Notes under the pieces: model-generated
What the model was told of the DNA's origin: nothing
The model's database searches: none
The model's input: only the letters and a program-made list of their open reading frames with translations
Assembly (NCBI GenBank): GCA_046153695.1
Contig: JBJXEZ010000270.1
Location: forward strand, 1 to 42,084
DNA length: 42,084 bases
Direction: 5' to 3'
Source of the DNA: M3007 sp046153695
GTDB lineage: Bacteria; Bacteroidota; Bacteroidia; Chitinophagales; Saprospiraceae
In this document: positions 15,003 to 23,165 of the stretch, piece after piece
Layout: each line of letters begins with the position of its first letter
Numbering within the stretch: the stretch's first letter is position 1
Program-made: the position numbers and the translations under genes

Positions 15003-16493
15003 ATGGCACGAAACCAACAACAACGAATTATCCTGGGCCTCAAGGTGCGCCAGTTCCGACAGGAGCGCGGCTGGAACTTTGATGAGCTGGGCAGGCGTAC
15101 GGGCATCTCGCCGTCGTACCTGAACGAAATAGAAAAAGGCAAAAAATATCCCCAACCCGACAACCTGAATAAACTTGCCGAGGCACTTGATCTCACACTC
15201 GATTTTCTCGTTTCGCAAGAACTAACCAAACAGTACGCCCCGCTCGGAAACCTGCTTCAGAGCAACTTTCTCCATGAACTGCCTCTCGACCTGTTTGGCA
15301 TTGAGGTACAACAAGTCGTGGAAATCCTCGCCCGTGCGCCCGACCGGGTTAATGCTTTTATCTCGGCTATGCTGGAAATAGCCCGAAACTACTCGTTGCT
15401 CAACGAAAATTTCTATTTCGCAGCACTCCGGGCATACCAGGAGTTGCACATGAACTACTTCGAAGACATCGAACTTTCCGCTGATGTCTTTTTGCGCCAA
15501 AATGGTTTATCCGAAAATGGCGGCGTTTCAGCTGATTGGCTTGCCAACGCATTGACAGAGAAATACCGGTATAAAATTTCCGAAAATGGATTGGACAATT
15601 ACCCGGAGCTAAGCGGCGTAAGGTCTGTTTATAATCCCAGAAAACGGTTGCTGTTGTTACAGGGTAGCCTGAACGAAAGCCAACGGGCATTTCAGTTGGC
15701 AAAAGAAGTCGGTTTCAATGCCTTGCGCCTGAAAACCCGCCCACTGGCTTCTACCTTTTCGCGCGTTCGTGCATTTGAAGAAGTGCTGCATAACTTTCAG
15801 GCTGCATATTTTGCGGTGGCCCTTTTGGTAAACCGAAACACCTTTGTTGAAGATTTGCGCGTGTTTTTTGCCAAAAAAACGTGGGATACAAATATTTTCT
15901 CCGGCTTTTTGGCTAAATATCAGGTAAGCCCGGAAGTGCTTTTTCAACGTTTCAATGTCCTGTCCCGCGACTTCGATCTACACAAGGTTTTTTTCTTGCG
16001 TATTATCCATGATGTGGATCAAAGCAGTTTTGAAATTGACAAAGAACTGCACCTCAATCGGCGACACGAGCCCCATGCATCAGGCCTCAACGAGCACTAT
16101 TGCCGCCGATGGAAGGCTATTTCCCTGTTGTGCGACTTGCACAAGGAGCAGTCTTGTCAGGGTGGGCAATCCCATATTTTGGTGGATGTACAACGTGCAT
16201 TGTTTAACGACTCTGGTGAGGAATACCTTTGCTTTGCGGTAGCCAAACCTGGCTACCCAACTGCTGGCAAAAACGTGGGCATCACTTTGGGCATACTGCT
16301 CGATGAGCGTGCCCGATCGGTCATTCGATTTTGGGATGATCCTGCTATTCCCAAAACAGTGGTGAATGTCACCTGTGAACGTTGTAGCATTGCTGAATGC
16401 AGCGTTCGCGCGGCCGGGCCGTCTGCTCTAAAAAAACGCGAAGCCCGAAAACGCATTGAGGAAACCATTAAAAAATTGACTGGCCAACTGTGA
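15003..16493 (+). CDS. XRE-family regulator, ScfR-like, with degenerate ImmA/IrrE domain
   Basis: Residues about 8-65 form an XRE/Cro helix-turn-helix (VRQFRQERGWNFDELGRRTGIS...EIEKGKKYPQPDNL). The middle resembles an ImmA/IrrE (M78) metallopeptidase domain, but its HExxH site reads Lys234-EVG-Phe238, so it is probably not a protease. The C-terminal part matches the short-chain fatty-acyl regulator type (DUF2083-like), with clustered Cys458, Cys461 and Cys466 near the end, possibly for metal or redox sensing. Such regulators sense CoA or acyl metabolites in other bacteria; the ligand here is unknown. The start at 15003 is the only ATG placing the HTH at the N-terminus; an upstream extension would run into the cytochrome gene. 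Length is 496 aa. Confidence 0.8.
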   Translation: MARNQQQRIILGLKVRQFRQERGWNFDELGRRTGISPSYLNEIEKGKKYPQPDNLNKLAEALDLTLDFLVSQELTKQYAPLGNLLQSNFLHELPLDLFGIEVQQVVEILARAPDRVNAFISAMLEIARNYSLLNENFYFAALRAYQELHMNYFEDIELSADVFLRQNGLSENGGVSADWLANALTEKYRYKISENGLDNYPELSGVRSVYNPRKRLLLLQGSLNESQRAFQLAKEVGFNALRLKTRPLASTFSRVRAFEEVLHNFQAAYFAVALLVNRNTFVEDLRVFFAKKTWDTNIFSGFLAKYQVSPEVLFQRFNVLSRDFDLHKVFFLRIIHDVDQSSFEIDKELHLNRRHEPHASGLNEHYCRRWKAISLLCDLHKEQSCQGGQSHILVDVQRALFNDSGEEYLCFAVAKPGYPTAGKNVGITLGILLDERARSVIRFWDDPAIPKTVVNVTCERCSIAECSVRAAGPSALKKREARKRIEETIKKLTGQL

Positions 16494-16515
16494 GAGCGTT
16501 ATTTCGTCCGCGTTC

Positions 16516-17286
16516 CTAAAAAGGCATCTCCCCGTATTCATTATCATCATCGTCATCGTACCAGTCAAAGTCCTCAAAATCTTCTGGAGATGGCTCAGGG
16601 ACATCATCCGCCATCTCCCGCCCACGATTGGGGTCGAAAAAGAAGAGCCAGTGCATGGTATCGTCTGCGGAAAAAAATTGGCGCCAACGGTAATTTTCGT
16701 CTTCTTCTTCCCAGGGTGGAACGTCGAATGGGTCATCGTCAAGCCATTTGCGCAGTTCTTCCGTTGGCGACGATTTGCGTTGACCCAACGCTTCCAGGTC
16801 GTGAGCACTTTCCCATAGGTCAAGGTCGTGACGGGCGCAGGCCTCCAGCTCTTCGCACCAGCATTGGCTGCGGTCGGAGAACGGGCAACCGCCCTCGGCG
16901 CGTCGGTCGCAAAAATCCACGGTAGTTCCAATTTCGTGGTTGTAGCGCACCGGGTCCTGTTCCATGCGCTCCACCATGATGGCGTAGCGGCGGCGAGCGG
17001 TGAGGCGTGGTGGGCATTCCCAAGCAATATTCCAAGCCCGCCAAAGGGACTCGATTGCTGTCAATAAAGCCGTTATCTGATCTTTGGTCAAGCGTTCGGA
17101 AGGAGGGAAAACACCTGCTGGCAGGCTGAAAAGTTCGCACAAGCGAATGTACCGAGTATTGTACGCTGGACCATCCCGTTCGTCATGGTCGTCGAACGGG
17201 TGGCGGAAACGGTATGTGCTTGCTGCGGGGGCGTTTCGCATCGCCGTTTCCAGGTCGGCAAGCAAATGTGTCAGATAGCGTTGCAT
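16516..17286 (-). CDS. Unknown protein with Cys cluster and acidic tail
   Basis: I do not recognise this 256-residue protein. It has no signal peptide and is likely cytoplasmic. Near residues 145-175 there are five cysteines in a short space (FCDRRAEGGCPF...CWCEELEAC), a plausible metal or iron-sulfur site. The C-terminal 60 residues are extremely rich in Asp, Glu, Trp and Phe (WYDDDDDNEYGEMPF). The ATG at 17286 was chosen because upstream in-frame starts would overlap the divergent DUF3089 gene and its promoter. It is convergent with the XRE regulator, leaving only 22 bp between the two stops. A function cannot be given. Confidence 0.65.
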   Translation of the reverse strand: MQRYLTHLLADLETAMRNAPAASTYRFRHPFDDHDERDGPAYNTRYIRLCELFSLPAGVFPPSERLTKDQITALLTAIESLWRAWNIAWECPPRLTARRRYAIMVERMEQDPVRYNHEIGTTVDFCDRRAEGGCPFSDRSQCWCEELEACARHDLDLWESAHDLEALGQRKSSPTEELRKWLDDDPFDVPPWEEEDENYRWRQFFSADDTMHWLFFFDPNRGREMADDVPEPSPEDFEDFDWYDDDDDNEYGEMPF

Positions 17287-17385
17287 GGCACGCTCCAAAG
17301 TTGTGTATTTCCTCCCGAACCGTCCCAATTTTTTTTCAAAAAAAAGATTGATCGTCATTTTTAAGCCAGTACAGAGTGGCCAAAC

Positions 17386-17393
17386 TATTTTTG
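17386..17393 (+). promoter_or_regulatory. -7 box (TATTTTTG) for the DUF3089 gene
   Basis: A perfect TAnnTTTG box ends 5 nt before the ATG at 17399, so transcription should begin almost exactly at the start codon. This is the second probable leaderless gene in the window. Confidence 0.6.
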
Positions 17394-17398
17394 CACAT

Positions 17399-18433
17399 AT
17401 GATTTTTTCAAAATTTCTTTCGCTCGCCCGACCAGCCCTTTGCTTTCTGATACTGGGATGCGGGGCGGCTCGCCCCGACGGGCCGTTTGGCTTGCACGCG
17501 CCGCCGTCCATGCCCAACTACACTGAGTTGAAAAACTGGGCTGCTCACCCGGACAAACTCGACCCTGCTGATCGCACGCCCTGCCCGCAAAGCACTGACT
17601 GGCAAAAGAACGCGCCAGCAGATGTGTTTTTCCTTTATCCCACATCATATTACGGCCGCGGCACACACAGCGATACATGGAACGTCGATGTGGATAATCC
17701 CAAGGTCAATGACCGGACGGACAGTACGTCCATGCTCTTTCAGGCAAGCATTTTCAATCGGGCCGGGAGGGTGTTCGCTCCGCGCTACCGCCAGGCACAC
17801 TTGCACGCTTTTTTTTCCAAAGACAAAAAATCGGCTGAATTAGCCCTTGCATTGGCATATTCTGACGTGTTGGCTGCCTTCGACCATTACCTGAAAAACT
17901 GGAACAATGGGCGGCCTTTCATCATCGCGGGGCATAGCCAGGGGGGCTTGCACGGCATGTACCTGGTGCGAGATCGGATAGAGGGCACGCCCCTGCAAAA
18001 AAAACTGGTAGCGGCATACCTGGTCGGCTGGCCCGTAAAACGCGATTTTTTCCGCGCCCTCAAACCCTGCGAAACGCCCACAGAAACAGGATGTTTTTGC
18101 TCTTGGCAAACCTGGGAACGCCGTTTTGGCCTTCGTAGATCAGTAGACCCGGATATCGTTTGTACCAATCCCCTCACCTGGAGTACCCGCGAAGGCGTAT
18201 ATGCGCCCAAGAGCCAGAATAAAGGTGCTGTCCTGCGCTCGTTTTGTGTCACGTACCCCCAAATTTGTGATGCCGAAGTCAGAAATGGCATTTTGCTTTG
18301 CACCAAACCCAGGTTTCCCGGCAGCATTTTATTTACAAGAAAAAACTACCACGTCGGTGACCTGAACCTGTACTACTACGATGTGCAAACAAATGCGCAG
18401 GCCCGAGTGGAGGCATTTCTCAAAAGTTTTTGA
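17399..18433 (+). CDS. DUF3089 alpha/beta-hydrolase lipoprotein
   Basis: The 344-residue protein begins with a lipoprotein-type signal (PALCFLILGC). The family pattern of DUF3089 is visible: DVFFLYPTSYY, the QASIFNRAGRVFAPRYRQAHLHAF segment, and the nucleophile elbow GHSQGG in IIAGHSQGGLHGM. A long lid-like region follows with TGCFCSWQTWE. Members are serine hydrolases of unknown substrate, probably esterases or lipases; here it would be tethered in the envelope. The ATG at 17399 is preferred over upstream starts since it yields the signal sequence and sits just after a -7 box. Confidence 0.88.
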   Translation: MIFSKFLSLARPALCFLILGCGAARPDGPFGLHAPPSMPNYTELKNWAAHPDKLDPADRTPCPQSTDWQKNAPADVFFLYPTSYYGRGTHSDTWNVDVDNPKVNDRTDSTSMLFQASIFNRAGRVFAPRYRQAHLHAFFSKDKKSAELALALAYSDVLAAFDHYLKNWNNGRPFIIAGHSQGGLHGMYLVRDRIEGTPLQKKLVAAYLVGWPVKRDFFRALKPCETPTETGCFCSWQTWERRFGLRRSVDPDIVCTNPLTWSTREGVYAPKSQNKGAVLRSFCVTYPQICDAEVRNGILLCTKPRFPGSILFTRKNYHVGDLNLYYYDVQTNAQARVEAFLKSF

Positions 18434-18508
18434 AACTTTGCATCACTTCGAGCGTATTCATGGCACCTGTTGTCATCTTTGCAACCTGTACTTCTAAATC
18501 ACACATAT

Positions 18509-19339
18509 ATGAAAAAGAAAATCTTGCTCAGTTTTGTCGTTACGGTGCTATTGGCTGCTTGCAGCGAAACCGTCTTCACCGGGCGCAAACAAATGAATTT
18601 GATCCCGGTTGGTGAACTTAACCAAATGAGTTTTGCCGAATACAAATCGTTTTTGGCTCAAAACAAGCCTGTCACCACAGGCTCCGATCTCGAATTAGTG
18701 CGCCGTGTTGGTAACGACATCAGAGCCGCAGTGGAGGTGTACTACCGCTCGAAGGGCTTGTCGAGTGAACTGAAAAACTTCGCTTGGGAGTTCAATGTGG
18801 TGGATGACCCCACGGTCAACGCTTTTTGTATGCCTGGCGGCAAAGTGGTCGTGTACACCGGAATTTTGAAGGTAACTCAAAACGAAGATGCCCTGGCGGT
18901 GGTCATGGGCCACGAGATCGCGCATGCATTGGCACACCACGGTAACGAGCGCATGAGTCAGGGCCTGCTCACCCAGATCGGCCTGACCTCCCTGCAGGTT
19001 GCCTTGTCGCAAAAGCCTTCGCAAACTAACGACATGCTGCTGGCCGCAGCCGGTGCCGGAGCGCAAGTCGGAATATTACTTCCGTTTAGTCGTAAGCATG
19101 AGTCGGAAGCCGATGAGATTGGGTTGTACCTCATGGCCATGGCTGGATATAATGCTACCGCAGCCGCCCCGTTCTGGGAGCGCATGAACAAATCTGGCGG
19201 CGCTCGCGCACCTGAATTTCTTAGTACGCACCCAGACCCGGAAAAACGCAGCGAAGAACTCAAAAAACTGGTGCCCAAGGCGCGTTCCTATGCCCAAAAA
19301 TACCCAGTGCCTGGAAGTTCGAAAAACAAGAAGAAGTAA
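18509..19339 (+). CDS. M48 family metallopeptidase lipoprotein
   Basis: A short signal peptide with lipobox (VLLAAC) leads into a 276-residue M48 peptidase. The zinc site is His135-EIA-His139 (GHEIAHALAHHGNERM), and the second region with the third ligand is SRKHESEADEIGLYLM. The terminal STHPDPEKR motif is shared with the first M48 protein in this window (3719-4543). Members of this group are outer-membrane or periplasmic quality-control proteases. The gene follows the DUF3089 lipoprotein by 75 bp and is convergent with glutaminase, separated by a strong hairpin. A CATCTTTG word at 18475-18482 is one mismatch from a -7 box. Confidence 0.92.
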   Translation: MKKKILLSFVVTVLLAACSETVFTGRKQMNLIPVGELNQMSFAEYKSFLAQNKPVTTGSDLELVRRVGNDIRAAVEVYYRSKGLSSELKNFAWEFNVVDDPTVNAFCMPGGKVVVYTGILKVTQNEDALAVVMGHEIAHALAHHGNERMSQGLLTQIGLTSLQVALSQKPSQTNDMLLAAAGAGAQVGILLPFSRKHESEADEIGLYLMAMAGYNATAAAPFWERMNKSGGARAPEFLSTHPDPEKRSEELKKLVPKARSYAQKYPVPGSSKNKKK

Positions 19340-19343
19340 CGGC

Positions 19344-19376
19344 CCAGCCTATGGCCCCTCCGGGGCCATAGGCTGG
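19344..19376. terminator. Perfect 15-bp hairpin between convergent M48 and glutaminase genes
   Basis: Arms 19344-19358 and 19362-19376 are perfect reverse complements with a 3-nt loop. Placement between two converging genes fits a bidirectional terminator, but neither strand has a T run immediately after the stem. Confidence 0.7.
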
Positions 19377-19417
19377 ATAAGAAAAAAATAGGTAGCCATA
19401 AAGGGAGCGCACTCCGC

Positions 19418-20332
19418 TTAAAAAATGGACTCCTCCGTCCAGGTCGTCAACAGCTCCAATGCTTTCATTCCGCGTACGGAATTGCCGCAATCGTTGATTT
19501 CCGGCCCCCAAACAGCGGCTGCCCAACGCCCAGGCATGACGGCAGCAATGCCGCCACCAACACCACTTTTACCAGGCAACCCCACACGAAAAGCAAACTC
19601 TCCTGCCTCGTCGTAAAACCCGCAGGTGAGCATAACGGCGTTTAGGCGCTTGGTCTGGCTAATACTCAAAAGCCGCTCGCTAGTGTCGGGGATAACACCG
19701 TAGTTGGCTAAAAACAATAACGAACGAGACAATTCGAGGCAGGACATGCTAAGTGAACAGTGGAGGAAATAGGCATCAACGACCTGTTCAACGGAATGGC
19801 GGAGGTTGCCATTGGCCTTGAGATAATTAGCCAGAGCAATGTTGGTGAACCCAGTTTGGCGTTCGGACGCAGCCACGGCAAGGTCGTACTCCAAATCAGC
19901 GCTTCCGCTTAGCCGACGAACAAAATCAAGCACCGCTTTTTTGGCATCTGGCAAGTGCTCGAGAAGCACATCCGTCACGACCAGCGCACCTGCGTTGATG
20001 AAGGGATTTCGTGGAATGCCATGCTCGTATTCCAATTGGACCAAGGAATTGAACGGGTTTCCCGACGGCTCCTTACCGACCCGTTCGAATAATTTTTCGC
20101 CCACCAGGCGAATGGCCAGCGTCAGCAAGAACACCTTGGAAATGCTTTGAACTGAAAAGCGCTCCGTTGCGTCGCCTGTGGTGTGCTGACCACCCTTCAC
20201 ACCTGTGAGGGCCATGCCAAAACGATCCGAGGGCACCTTGGCCAGTTCGGGTATGTAAGAGGCCACTTTGCCCGTGCCCGCCAGATCGGCAGTTTCTTGC
20301 GCAATACGCTCCAGAATGATTTGGTAGTCCAT
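19418..20332 (-). CDS. glsA: Glutaminase A
   Basis: The 304-residue protein matches the serine-dependent bacterial glutaminase family, which hydrolyses glutamine to glutamate and ammonia in the cytoplasm. Visible features are the Ser63-x-x-Lys66 catalytic pair in FSVQSISKVF, the EPSGNPFNS and GIPRNPFINAGAL motifs, and the C-terminal GLPGKSGVGGGIAAVMPG segment. Length agrees with the family (about 305-310 residues). It is divergent from glpK, with about 130 bp between the starts, and stands alone on its strand. Confidence 0.95.
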   Translation of the reverse strand: MDYQIILERIAQETADLAGTGKVASYIPELAKVPSDRFGMALTGVKGGQHTTGDATERFSVQSISKVFLLTLAIRLVGEKLFERVGKEPSGNPFNSLVQLEYEHGIPRNPFINAGALVVTDVLLEHLPDAKKAVLDFVRRLSGSADLEYDLAVAASERQTGFTNIALANYLKANGNLRHSVEQVVDAYFLHCSLSMSCLELSRSLLFLANYGVIPDTSERLLSISQTKRLNAVMLTCGFYDEAGEFAFRVGLPGKSGVGGGIAAVMPGRWAAAVWGPEINDCGNSVRGMKALELLTTWTEESIF

Positions 20333-20437
20333 GACTCAACAGGCTGTAATAATAAAGCCCGTTGAACGGTAAGAAACTTTGACCGGGCTGGCGCGAAGTT
20401 CTGTGTTTACACCTGGAAACCCGCTTTCAATTTTCAA

Positions 20438-20445
20438 TACCTTTG
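20438..20445 (+). promoter_or_regulatory. -7 box (TACCTTTG) for glpK
   Basis: A perfect TAnnTTTG box sits 17 nt before the glpK ATG. No clear -33 TTG was found at the usual spacing. Confidence 0.5.
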
Positions 20446-20462
20446 GCCGTGATACCTTTTTT

Positions 20463-21962
20463 ATGAAAAAATACGTCGCTGCCATTGATCAGGGCACTAC
20501 CAGTACACGGTGCATCTTGTTTGACCGAAAGGGCCGGGTGGTCTCAATGGCCCAAAAAGAACACCGCCAACTGTACCCGCAACCCGGTTGGGTGGAGCAC
20601 GACCCGCTGGAAATTTGGGCGAACACCCTTGAGGTAATGGCCCAGGCCAGGGCCGTTCGCAGTATTGGAATCGACGATATAGCGGCACTGGGGGTCACTA
20701 ACCAACGGGAAACCACCGTAGTCTGGAATCGAAAATCCGGCGTGCCTTACTACAATGCGATTGTTTGGCAGGACACCCGTACAACAGACCTGGTGCGGCA
20801 TTATCAAGAACGTGAAATTGACGATTGGTACCGCTCTGCCACAGGCCTGCCCTTGTCCACGTATTTCAGCGCCCTCAAATTACGCTGGCTGCTCGACAAC
20901 GTGCCAACCCTCCGACGCGATGCAGAAAAAGGCGTGGCCCTCTTCGGCACCATAGACTCTTATCTAATTTGGAACCTGACCGGCGGAACCAAGGGCGGCA
21001 AGCACGTCACCGATATCACTAATGCCTCCCGTACGCAGATGATGGGCATTTACAAATCGGTGTGGGACAACGAGATTCTCTACCGGATGGCCATACCGGC
21101 TAAAATGCTGCCCGAAATTGTTCCCAGCAGCCGATTTATAGCCACCTCTGCTGCCGAACCGCTGCAGAGCGTTCCCATCACAGGTGTGCTTGGTGACCAA
21201 CAGGCGGCACTGCTCGGGCAAGCCTGCACCAATCCGGGCGAAGCAAAAAATACCTACGGGACTGGCTGTTTTCTGCTCATGAACACCGGCAAGGATATCG
21301 TGAAATCCAAAACCGGCCTGCTGACCACTGTTGCTTACCAATTGGAACACGAGCCGCCTACATTTGCACTGGAAGGTTCGATAGCAGTAGCCGGAGCGCT
21401 TGTCCATTGGCTGCGCGATAACCTTGGTATCATCCAGAGCAGCGATGAGATGGAGGCGCTCGCCCGTACCGTGGACGACAATGGCGGCGTGTACTTTGTG
21501 CCCGCGTTTTCAGGGATATTCGCACCCTACTGGAACACCCACGCTCGCGGACTCATCACGGGCCTTACCGGTTTTGCCAACAAAGGGCATATCGCTCGCG
21601 CTGCATTAGAAGCAACAGCCTTTCAAACATTTGAAGTGCTGCGAGCCATGGAACAGGACTCCGACATCAAATTGGCTTCGCTTCGTGTGGATGGTGGAAT
21701 GGTCGTAAACGATTTGCTCATGCAGTTTCAGTCTGATATCCTCCAAAAGCCCGTAGTTCGACCCAAAACGACCGAAACCACCGCTCTGGGCGCAGCATAT
21801 GCCGCCGGCTTGGCCGTTGGGTTTTGGAACAGCCTTGCCGACATCCGCCGAAACTGGGGCGTAGATAAAACCTGGGAACCACAGATGTCCGAAATGGAAC
21901 GAAAACGAAATCTCTGGTTTTGGGACAAAGCGCTGGACCGGTCCTTCGACTGGGATGAATGA
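20463..21962 (+). CDS. glpK: Glycerol kinase
   Basis: The 499-residue protein is a FGGY-family kinase that phosphorylates glycerol to sn-glycerol 3-phosphate with ATP. Diagnostic motifs are the N-terminal phosphate loop AAIDQGTTSTR, the VTNQRETTVVW and AIVWQDTRT segments of the glycerol site, GVLGDQQAALLGQ, and the C-terminal LRVDGGMVVNDLLMQFQSD (FGGY signature 2 region). Length equals that of the family. The ATG at 20463 begins MKKYVAAIDQGT; an upstream in-frame start would place the promoter box in coding sequence. No glpF or glpD gene is visible close by. Confidence 0.97.
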   Translation: MKKYVAAIDQGTTSTRCILFDRKGRVVSMAQKEHRQLYPQPGWVEHDPLEIWANTLEVMAQARAVRSIGIDDIAALGVTNQRETTVVWNRKSGVPYYNAIVWQDTRTTDLVRHYQEREIDDWYRSATGLPLSTYFSALKLRWLLDNVPTLRRDAEKGVALFGTIDSYLIWNLTGGTKGGKHVTDITNASRTQMMGIYKSVWDNEILYRMAIPAKMLPEIVPSSRFIATSAAEPLQSVPITGVLGDQQAALLGQACTNPGEAKNTYGTGCFLLMNTGKDIVKSKTGLLTTVAYQLEHEPPTFALEGSIAVAGALVHWLRDNLGIIQSSDEMEALARTVDDNGGVYFVPAFSGIFAPYWNTHARGLITGLTGFANKGHIARAALEATAFQTFEVLRAMEQDSDIKLASLRVDGGMVVNDLLMQFQSDILQKPVVRPKTTETTALGAAYAAGLAVGFWNSLADIRRNWGVDKTWEPQMSEMERKRNLWFWDKALDRSFDWDE

Positions 21963-22000
21963 GTATTGTCTTTTAATTCATTTGAATTCAACATTTTACC

Positions 22001-23158
22001 ATGATCCTAAGCCGCGTACTTTCCCTAGTATTTCCACTGATTTTGGCGCTCGAATTGTCTTGCTCCATGGATACTGCCAAACCCGAGAATGCGACTTTTT
22101 TTACCGGAGCAGATTTATCGTACACCAATGAAATAGAGGACTGCGGCGTGGTTTTTTTGGAAAACAGCCAGCCAAAGGACCCATACCGGATGTTTGCCGA
22201 GAACGGTTGCAATATGGTGCGCCTGCGCCTGTGGCATTCGCCGTCGTGGTACGACACCCTGAACCAGGGGAAACGCTATTCCGATCTCAGCGACGTACGC
22301 CGCAGCATTCAGCGGGCTAAAACCGCTGGCATGGTTGTGTTACTGAATTTCCAACTGTCCGACATCTGGGCCGACCCACAACGCCAGATCGTACCTGCTG
22401 TCTGGCTTCCTGTGGTGAACAACTTGCCTGTACTGCGTGACTCGGTTTACAACTACATTTTTCAAACGCTTGTTGGGCTGAACGCCCAAGGTTTGTTGCC
22501 TGACATGGTGCAGATCGGCAACGAGGTGAACCGCCCAATTCTCTTGTCGCCAGAAGATGATTCAGCAGGTGTTCCGATGGACTGGGCACGCAATGCGCCC
22601 TTGTTTATTGCTGGTTTCAAGGCCGTGCGCGATGCAGAAAAAAATACGGGCAAAACGATTCAATCCGCGCTGCACATCGCCGATCCCTCAAAAACGCCCG
22701 CTTTGCTGGCCGCTTTCGGTGCCAACGGTGTTACGGATTTCGACGTGATCGGCATGTCCTACTACTGGGCCTGGCACAAGCCGGTCACCATAGCCCAAAC
22801 GGGCAACGTGATCGAGCAGTTGCGCAAACAATACCCCACCAAGGCAGTAATGATTTTGGAGACGGGATATATCTGGACTACCGACCACAACGACAATGCC
22901 AGCAACATCATCAGTGAAACGCACCCCGATTATGCACCGGCAAGCCCCGACGCACAATACCGTTGGCTGGCCGACCTGACTGCAGAGGTGAAGCGCCGTG
23001 GAGGTGCGGGTGTGCTGTACTGGGAGCCGAGTTGGGTGTCGTCCCCCTGCTGGACACCTTGGGGGCAAGGCTCGCACCAGGAGCATGCTGCGTTTTTCGA
23101 CTTCGGAAACAATGTGCTGCCAGAGGGCGGGATGCGTTGGTTGCGAGAGGCAAAGTGA
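22001..23158 (+). CDS. GH53 arabinogalactan endo-beta-1,4-galactanase, lipoprotein
   Basis: This 385-residue protein has a lipoprotein signal ending LALELSC and a GH53 (beta/alpha)8 catalytic domain. The family start GADLSYTNEIEDCGVVF and NMVRLRLWHSP are clear, the acid/base is Glu175 in QIGNEVN, and the nucleophile is Glu287 in MILETGYIW. GH53 enzymes cut beta-1,4-galactan side chains of pectin. As a lipoprotein it may be displayed on the outer membrane or face the periplasm. It lies 38 bp after glpK and ends 7 bp from an oppositely oriented AraC-type regulator. No SusC/SusD pair or other glycosidase is present, so this is not a normal polysaccharide utilisation locus. Confidence 0.93.
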   Translation: MILSRVLSLVFPLILALELSCSMDTAKPENATFFTGADLSYTNEIEDCGVVFLENSQPKDPYRMFAENGCNMVRLRLWHSPSWYDTLNQGKRYSDLSDVRRSIQRAKTAGMVVLLNFQLSDIWADPQRQIVPAVWLPVVNNLPVLRDSVYNYIFQTLVGLNAQGLLPDMVQIGNEVNRPILLSPEDDSAGVPMDWARNAPLFIAGFKAVRDAEKNTGKTIQSALHIADPSKTPALLAAFGANGVTDFDVIGMSYYWAWHKPVTIAQTGNVIEQLRKQYPTKAVMILETGYIWTTDHNDNASNIISETHPDYAPASPDAQYRWLADLTAEVKRRGGAGVLYWEPSWVSSPCWTPWGQGSHQEHAAFFDFGNNVLPEGGMRWLREAK

Positions 23159-23165
23159 AAGGTGC

